Shown piece by piece: positions 1-5,235 of a DNA stretch of 62,388 bases. The position numbers and the translations under genes were made by a program. Position 1 is the stretch's first letter. The number at the start of each line of letters is the position of its first letter. The notes under the pieces are model-generated. The model did not search any database. It saw only the letters and a list, made by a program, of their open reading frames with translations, and was not told the DNA's origin. This DNA is from a virus, in IMG/VR virus record IMGVR_UViG_3300007734_000743, positions 1 through 62,388 of that record; one strand, 5' to 3'.

Positions 1-1
1 T

Positions 2-178
2 ATTGATATTATCTTTGAAAAAAGAGATTATTTTGAAGATTTTCTAAAGTGTGTAAATGGACAGATACCTTCGTGGTTTGAAGACGACTGTAATATGTTT
101 GACATTAGACCTTTTGTTGAGGACATATTTTATTCTGATATGATTGTTAGGCTCAAGGCTGAAGGATTGTATCTTTAA
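2..178 (+). CDS. C-terminal fragment of an unknown protein, cut by the window edge
   Basis: An open frame enters from the left edge and ends at TAA 176-178, giving 58 residues without a start. The fragment is rich in Asp, Phe and Glu and ends in KAEGLYL. I recognise no family. It is followed at once by the CCCC-TCTT-GGGG hairpin and the first of the repeated promoters, so it is probably the last part of another cassette gene of the same array. Confidence 0.6.
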   Translation: MDIIFEKRDYFEDFLKCVNGQIPSWFEDDCNMFDIRPFVEDIFYSDMIVRLKAEGLYL

Positions 179-202
179 TTCCCCTCTTGGGGTCGTGAGA
201 CT

Positions 203-239
203 GTTTTTCCATATTTCACAATTTCAGCGTATAATAGAT
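203..239 (+). promoter_or_regulatory. Cassette promoter 1, leaderless type
   Basis: GTTTTTCC, then 19 nt, then TATAAT (230-235), then AGAT, then the ATG at 240. The same 37-bp layout recurs eight times in the first 3.5 kb. A CCCC-TCTT-GGGG hairpin (181-192) lies just upstream and may end the previous transcript. Start sites normally lie about 6-7 nt after a -10 box, so RNA should begin at or within the ATG. Confidence 0.8.
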
Positions 240-944
240 ATGGAAATCATTTACACAGCTACTGTTGGTTCTAAAATGCATGGTTTGTCAACACCACAAT
301 CTGATGAAGACACTAGATACATTTACAAGCTGTCGCTCAGGGAAGTGATTTCACCATTTGCCACAGATAGAACTAAAACCACATCTTCCAATGGCGAAGA
401 TACCGAATCTTGGGAGCTAAGAAACTTTGTTAAGCATTTAACCTCAGGCAATCCTACAATGTATGAAGTTATTAAATCTCCATTGTATATTAAGGATAGT
501 AACTCTGAATTGCTCAGAATAGTTCCTAACTATGCTTTTGATGGAAGAAAGATTTTATTTGCTCACATTGGTTATGCTGAGGCACAACTAAAAAGATACT
601 TGAGAAACTTTCAGCAACCAGCTGAGACTAACACTTTAAGACGAATACCTAAATCAATTGTTGCCGCTTATAGAGTATTAGCACAGGCTGACCAGCTTCT
701 TAATACAGGAACATTTGAGCCTGTAATTAAAGACTACTCACAATCTTTACATGATAAGCTGATGACAATCAAGCTGATGTCCGCTGATGATATTACTTTA
801 GATTTTATCAAAGAACATGAGCTAGGTATTGAAAAAGGTATTCAAGATTTGAAGATTATGTTTGAGGATTTACCAAGCTCAATAAAGGATAAAAAGCCAG
901 ATATTGACGCCTTAGAGGTCTTGCTCATGTCGTTTTACAAGTGA
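240..944 (+). CDS. Nucleotidyltransferase-fold protein (DNA polymerase beta superfamily, COG3541/RlaP-like)
   Basis: A 234-residue protein. Residues 10-24 hold the nucleotidyltransferase signature: GS at 10-11, GL at 15-16 and SDED at 21-24, the expected metal-binding acidic pair. After it comes the mostly helical body typical of the phage and bacterial predicted nucleotidyltransferases of COG3541. Members transfer a nucleotide to an unknown acceptor, and no substrate can be read here. I chose ATG 240 because it sits 4 nt after TATAAT as in the neighbouring cassettes; an in-frame start at 144 would lie upstream of the promoter. No ribosome binding site precedes it. The gene is the first complete unit of the cassette array and so a candidate early, host-directed function. 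Confidence 0.75.
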   Translation: MEIIYTATVGSKMHGLSTPQSDEDTRYIYKLSLREVISPFATDRTKTTSSNGEDTESWELRNFVKHLTSGNPTMYEVIKSPLYIKDSNSELLRIVPNYAFDGRKILFAHIGYAEAQLKRYLRNFQQPAETNTLRRIPKSIVAAYRVLAQADQLLNTGTFEPVIKDYSQSLHDKLMTIKLMSADDITLDFIKEHELGIEKGIQDLKIMFEDLPSSIKDKKPDIDALEVLLMSFYK

Positions 945-968
945 CCCCCTGCAAGGGGCTTTAAGCCC

Positions 969-1005
969 GTTTTTCCATATTTCACATTTTCAGCGTATAA
1001 TAGAT
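969..1005 (+). promoter_or_regulatory. Cassette promoter 2, leaderless type
   Basis: GTTTTTCC at 969-976, TATAAT at 996-1001, AGAT, ATG 1006. Upstream lie two nested hairpins, CCCC-TGCAA-GGGG (946-958) and GGGCTT-T-AAGCCC, directly followed by CGTTTTT. This looks like an intrinsic terminator whose T-run is also the left end of the promoter. Confidence 0.8.
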
Positions 1006-1623
1006 ATGAGCGAAGCAGACATCATCAGCAAATACACAAAAATTGATTGGGAAAAAATTTCTGAAACTGAAGGACTTTCCGAGAGCTTCTTAAGAGAAAA
1101 CAAAGATAAAGTTCTTTGGTCAAAAGTTCTTAAGAGAAACAAATTTTCTGAAGATTTTATCTTGGAGTTTCAAGATAAGTTGGATTGGTCTTGGCTTGCC
1201 AGCTTTCAAAAATTTTCTGAAGATTTCATTAGAAAATATTCTTATGCCTTGGATTGGGAAGAAGTTTTGCAACACCAAGTGCTTTCTGAAAATTTCATCA
1301 GAGAACATCAAGTTGGCATGAATTGGTTTATAATTTCAAGTTCTCAAAAATTATCTGAGGATTTTATTAGAGAATTTCAACATAAAGTGTATTGGTGGCA
1401 TATTTCTTGTCACCAAAAATTATCTGAGGATTTTATTAGAGAATTTCAGGATAAGGTGCATTGGTCACAAATATCAGAAAAGCAAGAACTTTCTATGGAT
1501 TTTATTGAAGAGTTTGAGGATAAAGTAGATTGGAACATTCTTTGGAACCATGAAAATTCCCACAGGTTATCTTCAGAATTTAAGAAGAAATTCAAGAAGC
1601 ACGAGCCAATGTCTAAGTGGTAA
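1006..1623 (+). CDS. Tandem-repeat protein with LSEDFIREF-DKVxW units
   Basis: A 205-residue protein built almost entirely of about seven tandem units of roughly 23 residues with core LSEDFIREFQ, DKV, W and a closing I-S-x-x-Q-K. Each unit looks like a helix pair with a conserved Trp, so the whole is probably a solenoid. I have no named function; repeat proteins of this look suggest protein-protein binding. The DNA repeats are diverged at third positions, so this is an old expansion under protein selection. The start follows TATAAT-AGAT. There is no signal peptide or membrane segment. In an early cassette array, a binding role against a host protein is an inference only. Confidence 0.75.
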   Translation: MSEADIISKYTKIDWEKISETEGLSESFLRENKDKVLWSKVLKRNKFSEDFILEFQDKLDWSWLASFQKFSEDFIRKYSYALDWEEVLQHQVLSENFIREHQVGMNWFIISSSQKLSEDFIREFQHKVYWWHISCHQKLSEDFIREFQDKVHWSQISEKQELSMDFIEEFEDKVDWNILWNHENSHRLSSEFKKKFKKHEPMSKW

Positions 1624-1678
1624 TCTTAAGCGATAAGGGTAAAAATTTACCCTTATCCCCTCCTCACAATCTCAGCCC

Positions 1679-1715
1679 GTTTTTCCAGGTTTCACAATCT
1701 CAGCGTATAATAGAT
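1679..1715 (+). promoter_or_regulatory. Cassette promoter 3, leaderless type
   Basis: GTTTTTCC at 1679-1686, TATAAT at 1706-1711, AGAT, ATG 1716. An AAGGGTAAA-AA-TTTACCCTT hairpin (about 1636-1655) ends the preceding unit. Two copies of the genome-wide CACAATCT word lie here (1665 and 1693), the second inside the spacer of the promoter. Confidence 0.8.
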
Positions 1716-1931
1716 ATGGAACCTTTAGACATGACACTAGAAGAAGCGTTGGAGCGAAACCAATTTTTACAAAAGGCTTTAGATGAAGCCATTAACTTGG
1801 CAGTAATCCGAACGTGGGATTACAAAGATATTGTAGCAGGTTGGGGTGGTGATAATAATGCAACTTATGATACTAGAGAGCCGAAAAGCTCTTTTCCTGC
1901 TCTAGTGGAATACTTGGAGGAGAAGAAATGA
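1716..1931 (+). CDS. Small acidic protein of unknown function (71 aa)
   Basis: A 71-residue protein beginning MEPLDMTLEEALERN. The first half is predicted helical; the second contains a Gly/Asn-rich stretch and a C-terminal LVEYLEEKK. I recognise no family. ATG 1716 follows TATAAT-AGAT as in the other cassettes. Its TGA overlaps the ATG of the next small gene (ATGA), so the two are translationally coupled and share the cassette promoter. Confidence 0.7.
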   Translation: MEPLDMTLEEALERNQFLQKALDEAINLAVIRTWDYKDIVAGWGGDNNATYDTREPKSSFPALVEYLEEKK

Positions 1932-2044
1932 CATTGTATCAAGTCCAAGGATTGATTGTATTCTATGTTGTCCCATGCGTCATCGTTCTCTTGGGATACT
2001 TCTGGGTGACATATTCAACAAGAAAAAAGAAAGAGAAGAAATAA
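1928..2044 (+). CDS. Tiny single-pass membrane protein (38 aa)
   Basis: A 38-residue frame starting MTLYQVQGL. It has one strongly hydrophobic segment (about residues 8-26, with VPCVIVLLGYFW) and a very basic tail ending RKKKEKK, so the C-terminus should stay in the cytoplasm. It overlaps the previous gene by ATGA, which supports real translation. I see no homologue by eye. Small membrane proteins of this shape in phage early regions are often exclusion or host-envelope modulators, but that is inference. Confidence 0.6.
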   Translation: MTLYQVQGLIVFYVVPCVIVLLGYFWVTYSTRKKKEKK

Positions 2045-2071
2045 ATTAACCCCACAAGGGTTCTTCAGCCC

Positions 2072-2108
2072 GTTTTTCCAGTTTTCACAAATGCCAAGTA
2101 TAATAGAT
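2072..2108 (+). promoter_or_regulatory. Cassette promoter 4, leaderless type
   Basis: GTTTTTCC at 2072-2079, TATAAT at 2099-2104, AGAT, ATG 2109. An ACCC-CACAA-GGGT hairpin and CAGCCCG precede it. Confidence 0.8.
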
Positions 2109-2480
2109 ATGAGCGAAAAAAACCTAGTTTTTCATGTTTTCGGATATGACATCATTCAGCGACCAGTTGACAGTTACCGTGATTTCATTGGGAGACAAGC
2201 TAGAACACTTCCACAAATACAAGTAGGTAAAACTGTTAGTTATTATGGGCATCAGCACACAGAGTACGGAAGATGTATAGAAAATGATATTTTTGAGACA
2301 GCAGACGAGGCTTTGGAAGTAGCTAAAACTCGTTTGGCAAAAGAAATCCAAGGGTTACAAGAACAATTAGCAGAGTGTGAAAATCACGAAATAAAAATAA
2401 AACTTTATGAAGACATTTTGAAGGAAACAGCAACCAAAGAAATTAATAGACTTGCCAAGGAGAATCACCTTTTAGGTTAA
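2109..2480 (+). CDS. Unknown protein with a C-terminal coiled coil (123 aa)
   Basis: A 123-residue protein. The N-terminal 60 residues are mixed (FHVFGYDIIQRP, then SYYGHQHTEYGRC). From about residue 65 it is a long charged helix with heptad-like Leu spacing (LAKEIQGLQEQLAECEN), probably a coiled coil. I recognise no family. The start is fixed by TATAAT-AGAT at 2099-2108. Immediately after the stop lies a sequence like the 3' end of a tRNA (2487-2511). Confidence 0.65.
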   Translation: MSEKNLVFHVFGYDIIQRPVDSYRDFIGRQARTLPQIQVGKTVSYYGHQHTEYGRCIENDIFETADEALEVAKTRLAKEIQGLQEQLAECENHEIKIKLYEDILKETATKEINRLAKENHLLG

Positions 2481-2486
2481 AGTACG

Positions 2487-2511
2487 GGTTCAAATCTCAC
2501 TGCTCCACCAA
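2487..2511 (+). other. tRNA-3'-end-like sequence ending in CCA
   Basis: GGG-TTCAAAT-CTC resembles a T-arm with its conserved TTCAAAT loop, followed by ACTGCTCC and ACCA. No complete tRNA can be drawn: the T-stem is weak and no D or anticodon arm is present. A GGAG at 2460-2463 could pair with CTCC, giving a truncated tRNA-like fold of about 52 nt. It may be a tRNA remnant, a tRNA-like 3' end of the preceding mRNA, or chance. Confidence 0.3.
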
Positions 2512-2536
2512 TTTCCCCATAAGGGGCATTCAGCCC

Positions 2537-2573
2537 GTTTTTCCAGTTTTCACAATTGCCAAGTATAATAGAT
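2537..2573 (+). promoter_or_regulatory. Cassette promoter 5, driving a non-coding RNA
   Basis: GTTTTTCC at 2537-2544, TATAAT at 2564-2569, AGAT. It has the same layout as the protein cassettes, but the expected ATG is replaced by GTAAGAC and no open frame follows. A CCCC-ATAA-GGGG hairpin lies upstream. Confidence 0.75.
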
Positions 2574-2722
2574 GTAAGACGAAAATCTTACAAGGTGCAG
2601 AAAGAGAACACACCTTGGGAAGAACGAAATTGCTTCCTGAAAGACGTAGCTCCCTCGCTGAAAGGCAGGGAGTGAACAACCTTTATATGTATATGTGTGC
2701 GAGAGTAAAATAAAACACTCGC
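2574..2722 (+). ncRNA. Candidate structured small RNA with its own cassette promoter
   Basis: Transcription should begin at about 2574-2576. The sequence then folds into successive hairpins: GTAAGA/TCTTAC (2574-2579 with 2586-2591), AAGGTG/CACCTT (2592-2597 with 2611-2616), GGAAG/CTTCC (2618-2622 with 2633-2637) and CTCCCT/AGGGAG (2650-2655 with 2667-2672). A GCGAG/CTCGC stem (2699-2703 with 2718-2722) and a CCCC-TTCTT-GGGG hairpin close the unit. No open frame longer than a few codons is present. I know no RNA family with this layout. It occupies the only stretch of about 300 bases in the array without a protein gene. Confidence 0.6.
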
Positions 2723-2748
2723 CTTCCCCTTCTTGGGGTCTTCAGATT

Positions 2749-2785
2749 GTTTTTCCAGGTTTCACTGACACCAAGTATAATAGAT
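2749..2785 (+). promoter_or_regulatory. Cassette promoter 6, leaderless type
   Basis: GTTTTTCC at 2749-2756, TATAAT at 2776-2781, AGAT, ATG 2786. A CCCC-TTCTT-GGGG hairpin lies upstream. Confidence 0.8.
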
Positions 2786-3103
2786 ATGAAAGAATTAAAT
2801 GGGAAAATCTACAACGAGCAAAATGAGGTAGCAGTGATTATTAGCACCAATTATGGTGCTGGTTGGTCTACTTGGAATACACAATATCCCGAATGTCTTT
2901 TTGACCCAGATTGTGTGAGGTCAATTTTGAGTGGTGAAAGAAACCACGAAAAGATTGCTCAAGAAAAGTGGGCTGATGGTTGTTGGAGTGGTGAAAACAG
3001 CGACGTTGTTTGGGTGCCAGTAGGCACAAAGTTCATCATTCATGAATACGATGGCTTGGAAACTGTTGTAGATTTAATGGATTTTAATTGGAAAGAAGCG
3101 TAA
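2786..3103 (+). CDS. Conserved-looking small protein of unknown function (105 aa)
   Basis: A 105-residue protein starting MKELNGKIYNEQNEVAVII. It has several Trp residues and an NYGAGWSTWN motif near residue 25, then a C-terminal half with WVPVGTKFIIHEYDG. The pattern is that of a compact mixed alpha/beta phage protein; similar NYGAGWSTWN segments occur in uncharacterised phage proteins, but I cannot name a family or role. ATG 2786 follows TATAAT-AGAT. One AGATTGTGT word lies within it (2908). Confidence 0.65.
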   Translation: MKELNGKIYNEQNEVAVIISTNYGAGWSTWNTQYPECLFDPDCVRSILSGERNHEKIAQEKWADGCWSGENSDVVWVPVGTKFIIHEYDGLETVVDLMDFNWKEA

Positions 3104-3139
3104 AACACTTGCTCAATCCCCTCACGGGGCTGTCAGATT

Positions 3140-3176
3140 GTTTTTCCAGGTCTCACGAAGATTGGGTATAATAGAT
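3140..3176 (+). promoter_or_regulatory. Cassette promoter 7, leaderless type
   Basis: GTTTTTCC at 3140-3147, TATAAT at 3167-3172, AGAT, ATG 3177. A CCCC-TCAC-GGGG hairpin lies upstream. Confidence 0.8.
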
Positions 3177-3401
3177 ATGACAGCACAAGACCATAATGAA
3201 AAAAATCTAGAAACCATCAAATATCAGGAATCGTACATCAATCATTTACAAGAAAAAATTGACAAACTAACATCTGTCATTGAATCTGGTAAGCCTGTGT
3301 GTCCTTATTGCAAGACAGAACTGCAGTTGGTGAGGGAAGAAAGGTATTACCTGCGAGGCAGAGGTGAAGAAGATGTATGGAAGTGCTATTGCACTGATTA
3401 A
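3177..3401 (+). CDS. Small coiled-coil plus zinc-ribbon protein (74 aa)
   Basis: A 74-residue protein. The first 38 residues form a charged helix (QESYINHLQEKIDKL). The rest holds CPYC (about residues 42-45) and WKCYC near the C-terminus, a likely four-Cys zinc knuckle. A nucleic-acid or protein-binding role is possible; no family is recognised. The start is set by the cassette promoter. Confidence 0.65.
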   Translation: MTAQDHNEKNLETIKYQESYINHLQEKIDKLTSVIESGKPVCPYCKTELQLVREERYYLRGRGEEDVWKCYCTD

Positions 3402-3422
3402 CCCCATACACAATCTCACCAC

Positions 3423-3459
3423 GTTTTTCCAGGTTTCACGAAGATTGGGTATAATAGAT
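3423..3459 (+). promoter_or_regulatory. Cassette promoter 8, leaderless type
   Basis: GTTTTTCC at 3423-3430, TATAAT at 3450-3455, AGAT, ATG 3460. The upstream hairpin is weak here; instead there is an ACACAATCT word at 3408. Confidence 0.8.
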
Positions 3460-3726
3460 ATGAGCAGACATTCAGCAACAACAAAAGATGGATTGGAAAT
3501 GATAATTGGTTACGACAGACCACTTAGTGAATACTTTATTCAGGTGTACGACGAAAACGATGAATTGATTTCCGACTGGTCATCGTCAGGTAATTCGATG
3601 ATTAAGAATCATCCTCCTATGGCTAACAGCAAGATGCTCTCAATGATTGAGCAAATCATGAGCGACGAAAGCCAGAAGCTACTGGCTCCGCAGATTAGGT
3701 TGCTCGCCTTGGATTTGCCTTTCTGA
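3460..3726 (+). CDS. Unknown small protein (88 aa), last gene of the cassette array
   Basis: An 88-residue protein with an N-terminal beta-like half (LEMIIGYDRPLSEYFIQVYDENDELI) and a helical C-terminal half. No family is recognised. The stop TGA overlaps an AGATTGTGT word (3726). After it the array ends in G-rich repeats and the HNH gene. Confidence 0.65.
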   Translation: MSRHSATTKDGLEMIIGYDRPLSEYFIQVYDENDELISDWSSSGNSMIKNHPPMANSKMLSMIEQIMSDESQKLLAPQIRLLALDLPF

Positions 3727-3913
3727 GATTGTGTGGGAAGGGAAAAGGGGCACTTTTTTAAAAAGTGCTTTTAATTTTTTTTCCTATATAGAGCATAGGG
3801 GGTACTTTGTGTGGTGAAAAGGGAACCCATAACCCCCCTGATTTTTCAAACCCGCTCACATTTATCGACAGAGGCATAGGGGGGTGGGGTAAAAATAACA
3901 CCCGGTACTATTT
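3727..3913. repeat. Intergenic G-rich repeat cluster (GCATAGG units)
   Basis: No gene is seen. GCATAGG is repeated at about 3793, 3874 and 3922, each followed by a G-run or GTG. GGGTAAAAATAACACCC at 3887-3903 recurs at 4721-4737, beyond the HNH gene. An AAAAGG/CACTTTTT region near 3745 may end transcription of the array. Confidence 0.5.
3886..3903. repeat. Left copy of a direct repeat flanking the HNH gene
   Basis: GGGGTAAAAATAACACCC. The 17-nt core is identical to 4721-4737, and the preceding AGGCAxAGGGGG is shared too. Each copy can fold into a small GGGT/ACCC stem. Confidence 0.6.
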
Positions 3914-4552
3914 TCAGTCACGCATAGGTGTTTTTTTATTTGATAATAAGTCCTTAGCTGCCGTTGTGATTGCATCGTTATAAAAACTCTTATGCTCTAA
4001 ACGATGGCATATTGCACAAAGCATTATACATTTAGGTAATTCGTTTAAAATTATGCCAAATGAATAGTTTTTAATTTTGCTAAATTCAAATGTCTTTTCA
4101 ACGCCTTCGGAGTGGTGGAAATCTAAGCAAATATATTCTGACATGTCCTTAGGTTTCCACCCACACAATTCACATTTCCCGCCTTTATTCTCAACAGCAA
4201 AATGTCTATAGCCTAATGTTTTTATTTTAGTTACGCATTTTGAGCAAAAAATTCCATTTCTTGATTTTGAGAATATTTTATCACATCCAGGACACAATCT
4301 TTCTGTATAAACATAGATTCTTGAATTTTTAAATATTTGTTTTCTTTTGTTAACATCTTGATTGTATTTATTTAATATCTTTCTATATTTTGATTCACTC
4401 TCATACATATATTCTATCAATTCTTTATCATAATTATTTAGTTTTATAGGAACGCAATTGAAGCAATTAACTCTGCCTCTATAATCAAACCTTTTTCCTT
4501 TAAACTTAAATCGCTTACAGAATTCGAAGTTGCAAATTTTACATTTAGCCAT
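3914..4552 (-). CDS. Freestanding HNH homing endonuclease
   Basis: A 212-residue protein with three Cys pairs before the nuclease core: C4/C7 with C30/C33, then C87/C90 with C103/C106. The HNH core follows, with CELCGW (127-132), the FHH motif (145-147) and CAICHRLEH (179-187). This is the zinc-stabilised HNH form typical of intron-less homing endonucleases in phages. I chose ATG 4552 because TATAAT (4559-4564, minus strand) lies 6 nt upstream, so the mRNA is again leaderless; a longer start at 4603 would precede the promoter. Copies of GGGTAAAAATAACACCC lie on both sides. It is transcribed against its neighbours, as expected for an inserted selfish gene. Confidence 0.85.
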   Translation of the reverse strand: MAKCKICNFEFCKRFKFKGKRFDYRGRVNCFNCVPIKLNNYDKELIEYMYESESKYRKILNKYNQDVNKRKQIFKNSRIYVYTERLCPGCDKIFSKSRNGIFCSKCVTKIKTLGYRHFAVENKGGKCELCGWKPKDMSEYICLDFHHSEGVEKTFEFSKIKNYSFGIILNELPKCIMLCAICHRLEHKSFYNDAITTAAKDLLSNKKTPMRD

Positions 4553-4558
4553 AATACT

Positions 4559-4564
4559 ATTATA
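4559..4564 (-). promoter_or_regulatory. -10 box of the HNH gene
   Basis: TATAAT on the minus strand, then AGTATT, then the ATG at 4552. No Shine-Dalgarno sequence is present. Confidence 0.6.
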
Positions 4565-4603
4565 CAAAATTAAAATATTAACACCCTTTATTTTTAGTGA
4601 CAC

Positions 4604-4786
4604 CCCCCTGGGGGGGTAAAAAAACGGGGGTGTGGTTTGCAGAAAGGGTATAGGCTAGAATTTTATTATGATATTTTTAAAAACAACCTAAAAAAATAAT
4701 TTTGGGTAGGCACAGGGGGAGGGTAAAAATAACACCCCCGTCTTCTCAGATTGTGTATAAGGTGGATTTTTAATCGTATATATTTT
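4604..4786. repeat. Intergenic G-rich hairpin and direct-repeat region
   Basis: CACCCCC...GGGGGTG forms a strong hairpin (about 4600-4634). The second copy of GGGTAAAAATAACACCC is at 4721-4737, and an AGATTGTGT word is at 4748. The stretch ends with CGTATATA (4775-4782), a -10-like box 4 nt before ATG 4787. I see no gene in it. Confidence 0.5.
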
Positions 4787-5005
4787 ATGCTTTACAATTT
4801 GATTGTTTTTTTAACAGTTTTTGAAAACACTATGTTTTTTTTCGCTTTAACATACAAAAAATTTTTTGTGCTTGCGAAATCAGTTAAATATCAAATTTCT
4901 CTTGATAAAGCAGAGAATAAATATTTTGAGCAACTTGAAATAGAATCCTTAGCACTTGCTGTGCTTTATGTGCTATGTTTACTTTATGGAGCTCACATAA
5001 TTTAA
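4787..5005 (+). CDS. Small two-helix membrane protein (72 aa)
   Basis: A 72-residue protein with two hydrophobic segments: residues 1-22 (LYNLIVFLTVFENTMFFFAL) and about 53-70 (LALAVLYVLCLLYGAHII). A charged middle segment separates them. Two-segment proteins of this size include holins and other envelope-acting phage proteins, but nothing here decides the role. I chose ATG 4787 because CGTATATA ends 4 nt upstream, the same spacing as the cassette genes. The next gene is a tRNA with its own -10 box. Confidence 0.6.
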   Translation: MLYNLIVFLTVFENTMFFFALTYKKFFVLAKSVKYQISLDKAENKYFEQLEIESLALAVLYVLCLLYGAHII

Positions 5006-5033
5006 AATTATAGAACATTGTCATGTTTTTATC

Positions 5034-5045
5034 GTATAATATATT
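5034..5045 (+). promoter_or_regulatory. Promoter of the tRNA pair
   Basis: GTATAAT with TATAAT at 5035-5040, then ATATT, then G5046, the first base of the tRNA acceptor stem. The transcript should begin at or next to the mature 5' end. It also supports a start site 5-7 nt after the -10 box in this genome. Confidence 0.65.
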
Positions 5046-5142
5046 GCGGGATAGAGCAATGGTAGCTTGTCTGGCTCATTGAGTGCCTTAAGAGACATTG
5101 AATAACCAGGAGGTTGGGGGTTCGAGTCCCTCTCCCGCTCCA
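5046..5142 (+). tRNA. tRNA-Met(CAT)-like gene with a 24-nt insertion in the anticodon loop
   Basis: Acceptor GCGGGA (5046-5051) pairs with TCCCGC (5133-5138), then T and encoded CCA (5140-5142). A D-arm (GAGC-AATGGTA-GCTT) and a T-arm (GGGGG-TTCGAGT-CCCTC) are present. The anticodon arm would be TCTGG-CTCATAA-CCAGG, a canonical CAT loop, but 24 nt separate CTCAT from AACCAG. The insert contains CTTAAG and an AGACA that can pair with the TGTCT of the 5' anticodon stem. The decoded amino acid is inferred by removing the insert. Whether it is spliced, processed or inactive cannot be read from sequence. Confidence 0.6.
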
Positions 5143-5145
5143 CAT

Positions 5146-5217
5146 GCTCCGATAGTCTAGTGGTTAGGACATCGCTCTTTCAAGGCAAAGACACGGGTTC
5201 AATTCCCGTTCGGAGTA
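5146..5217 (+). tRNA. tRNA-Glu(TTC)
   Basis: A 72-nt cloverleaf. Acceptor GCTCCGA pairs with TCGGAGT (the first pair is G-T), the D-loop contains TAGTGGTTA, the anticodon loop is CTTTCAA and the T-arm is ACGGG-TTCAATT-CCCGT. The anticodon stem has one C-A mismatch. No CCA is encoded, so the phage or host CCA-adding enzyme must complete it; such an enzyme is encoded at 8403-10004. It follows the tRNA-Met-like gene by 3 nt and probably shares its transcript. Confidence 0.85.
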
Positions 5218-5235
5218 AATAACACACAATCTGGA

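Noticed and set aside
1120-1500. DNA-level tandem repeat array or minus-strand gene in the LSEDFI region
   Set aside because: The units are diverged at third codon positions, and the plus-strand protein explains the periodicity; the minus-strand frame is its shadow.
2487-2511. Phage attachment site (attP) for integration into a tRNA gene
   Set aside because: No integrase or lysogeny gene is in the window, and the tRNA similarity is short.
203-3459. CRISPR-like array at the left end (similar repeats with variable spacers)
   Set aside because: The repeats are promoters at fixed distance from start codons, the intervals are 200-700 bp and contain genes, and no cas genes are present.
5046-5142. 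Archaeal host inferred from the small tRNA insertion
   Set aside because: TATAAT promoters, sigma factors, bS21, DnaE/DnaN and Shine-Dalgarno sites are bacterial, and no clear bulge-helix-bulge could be drawn.
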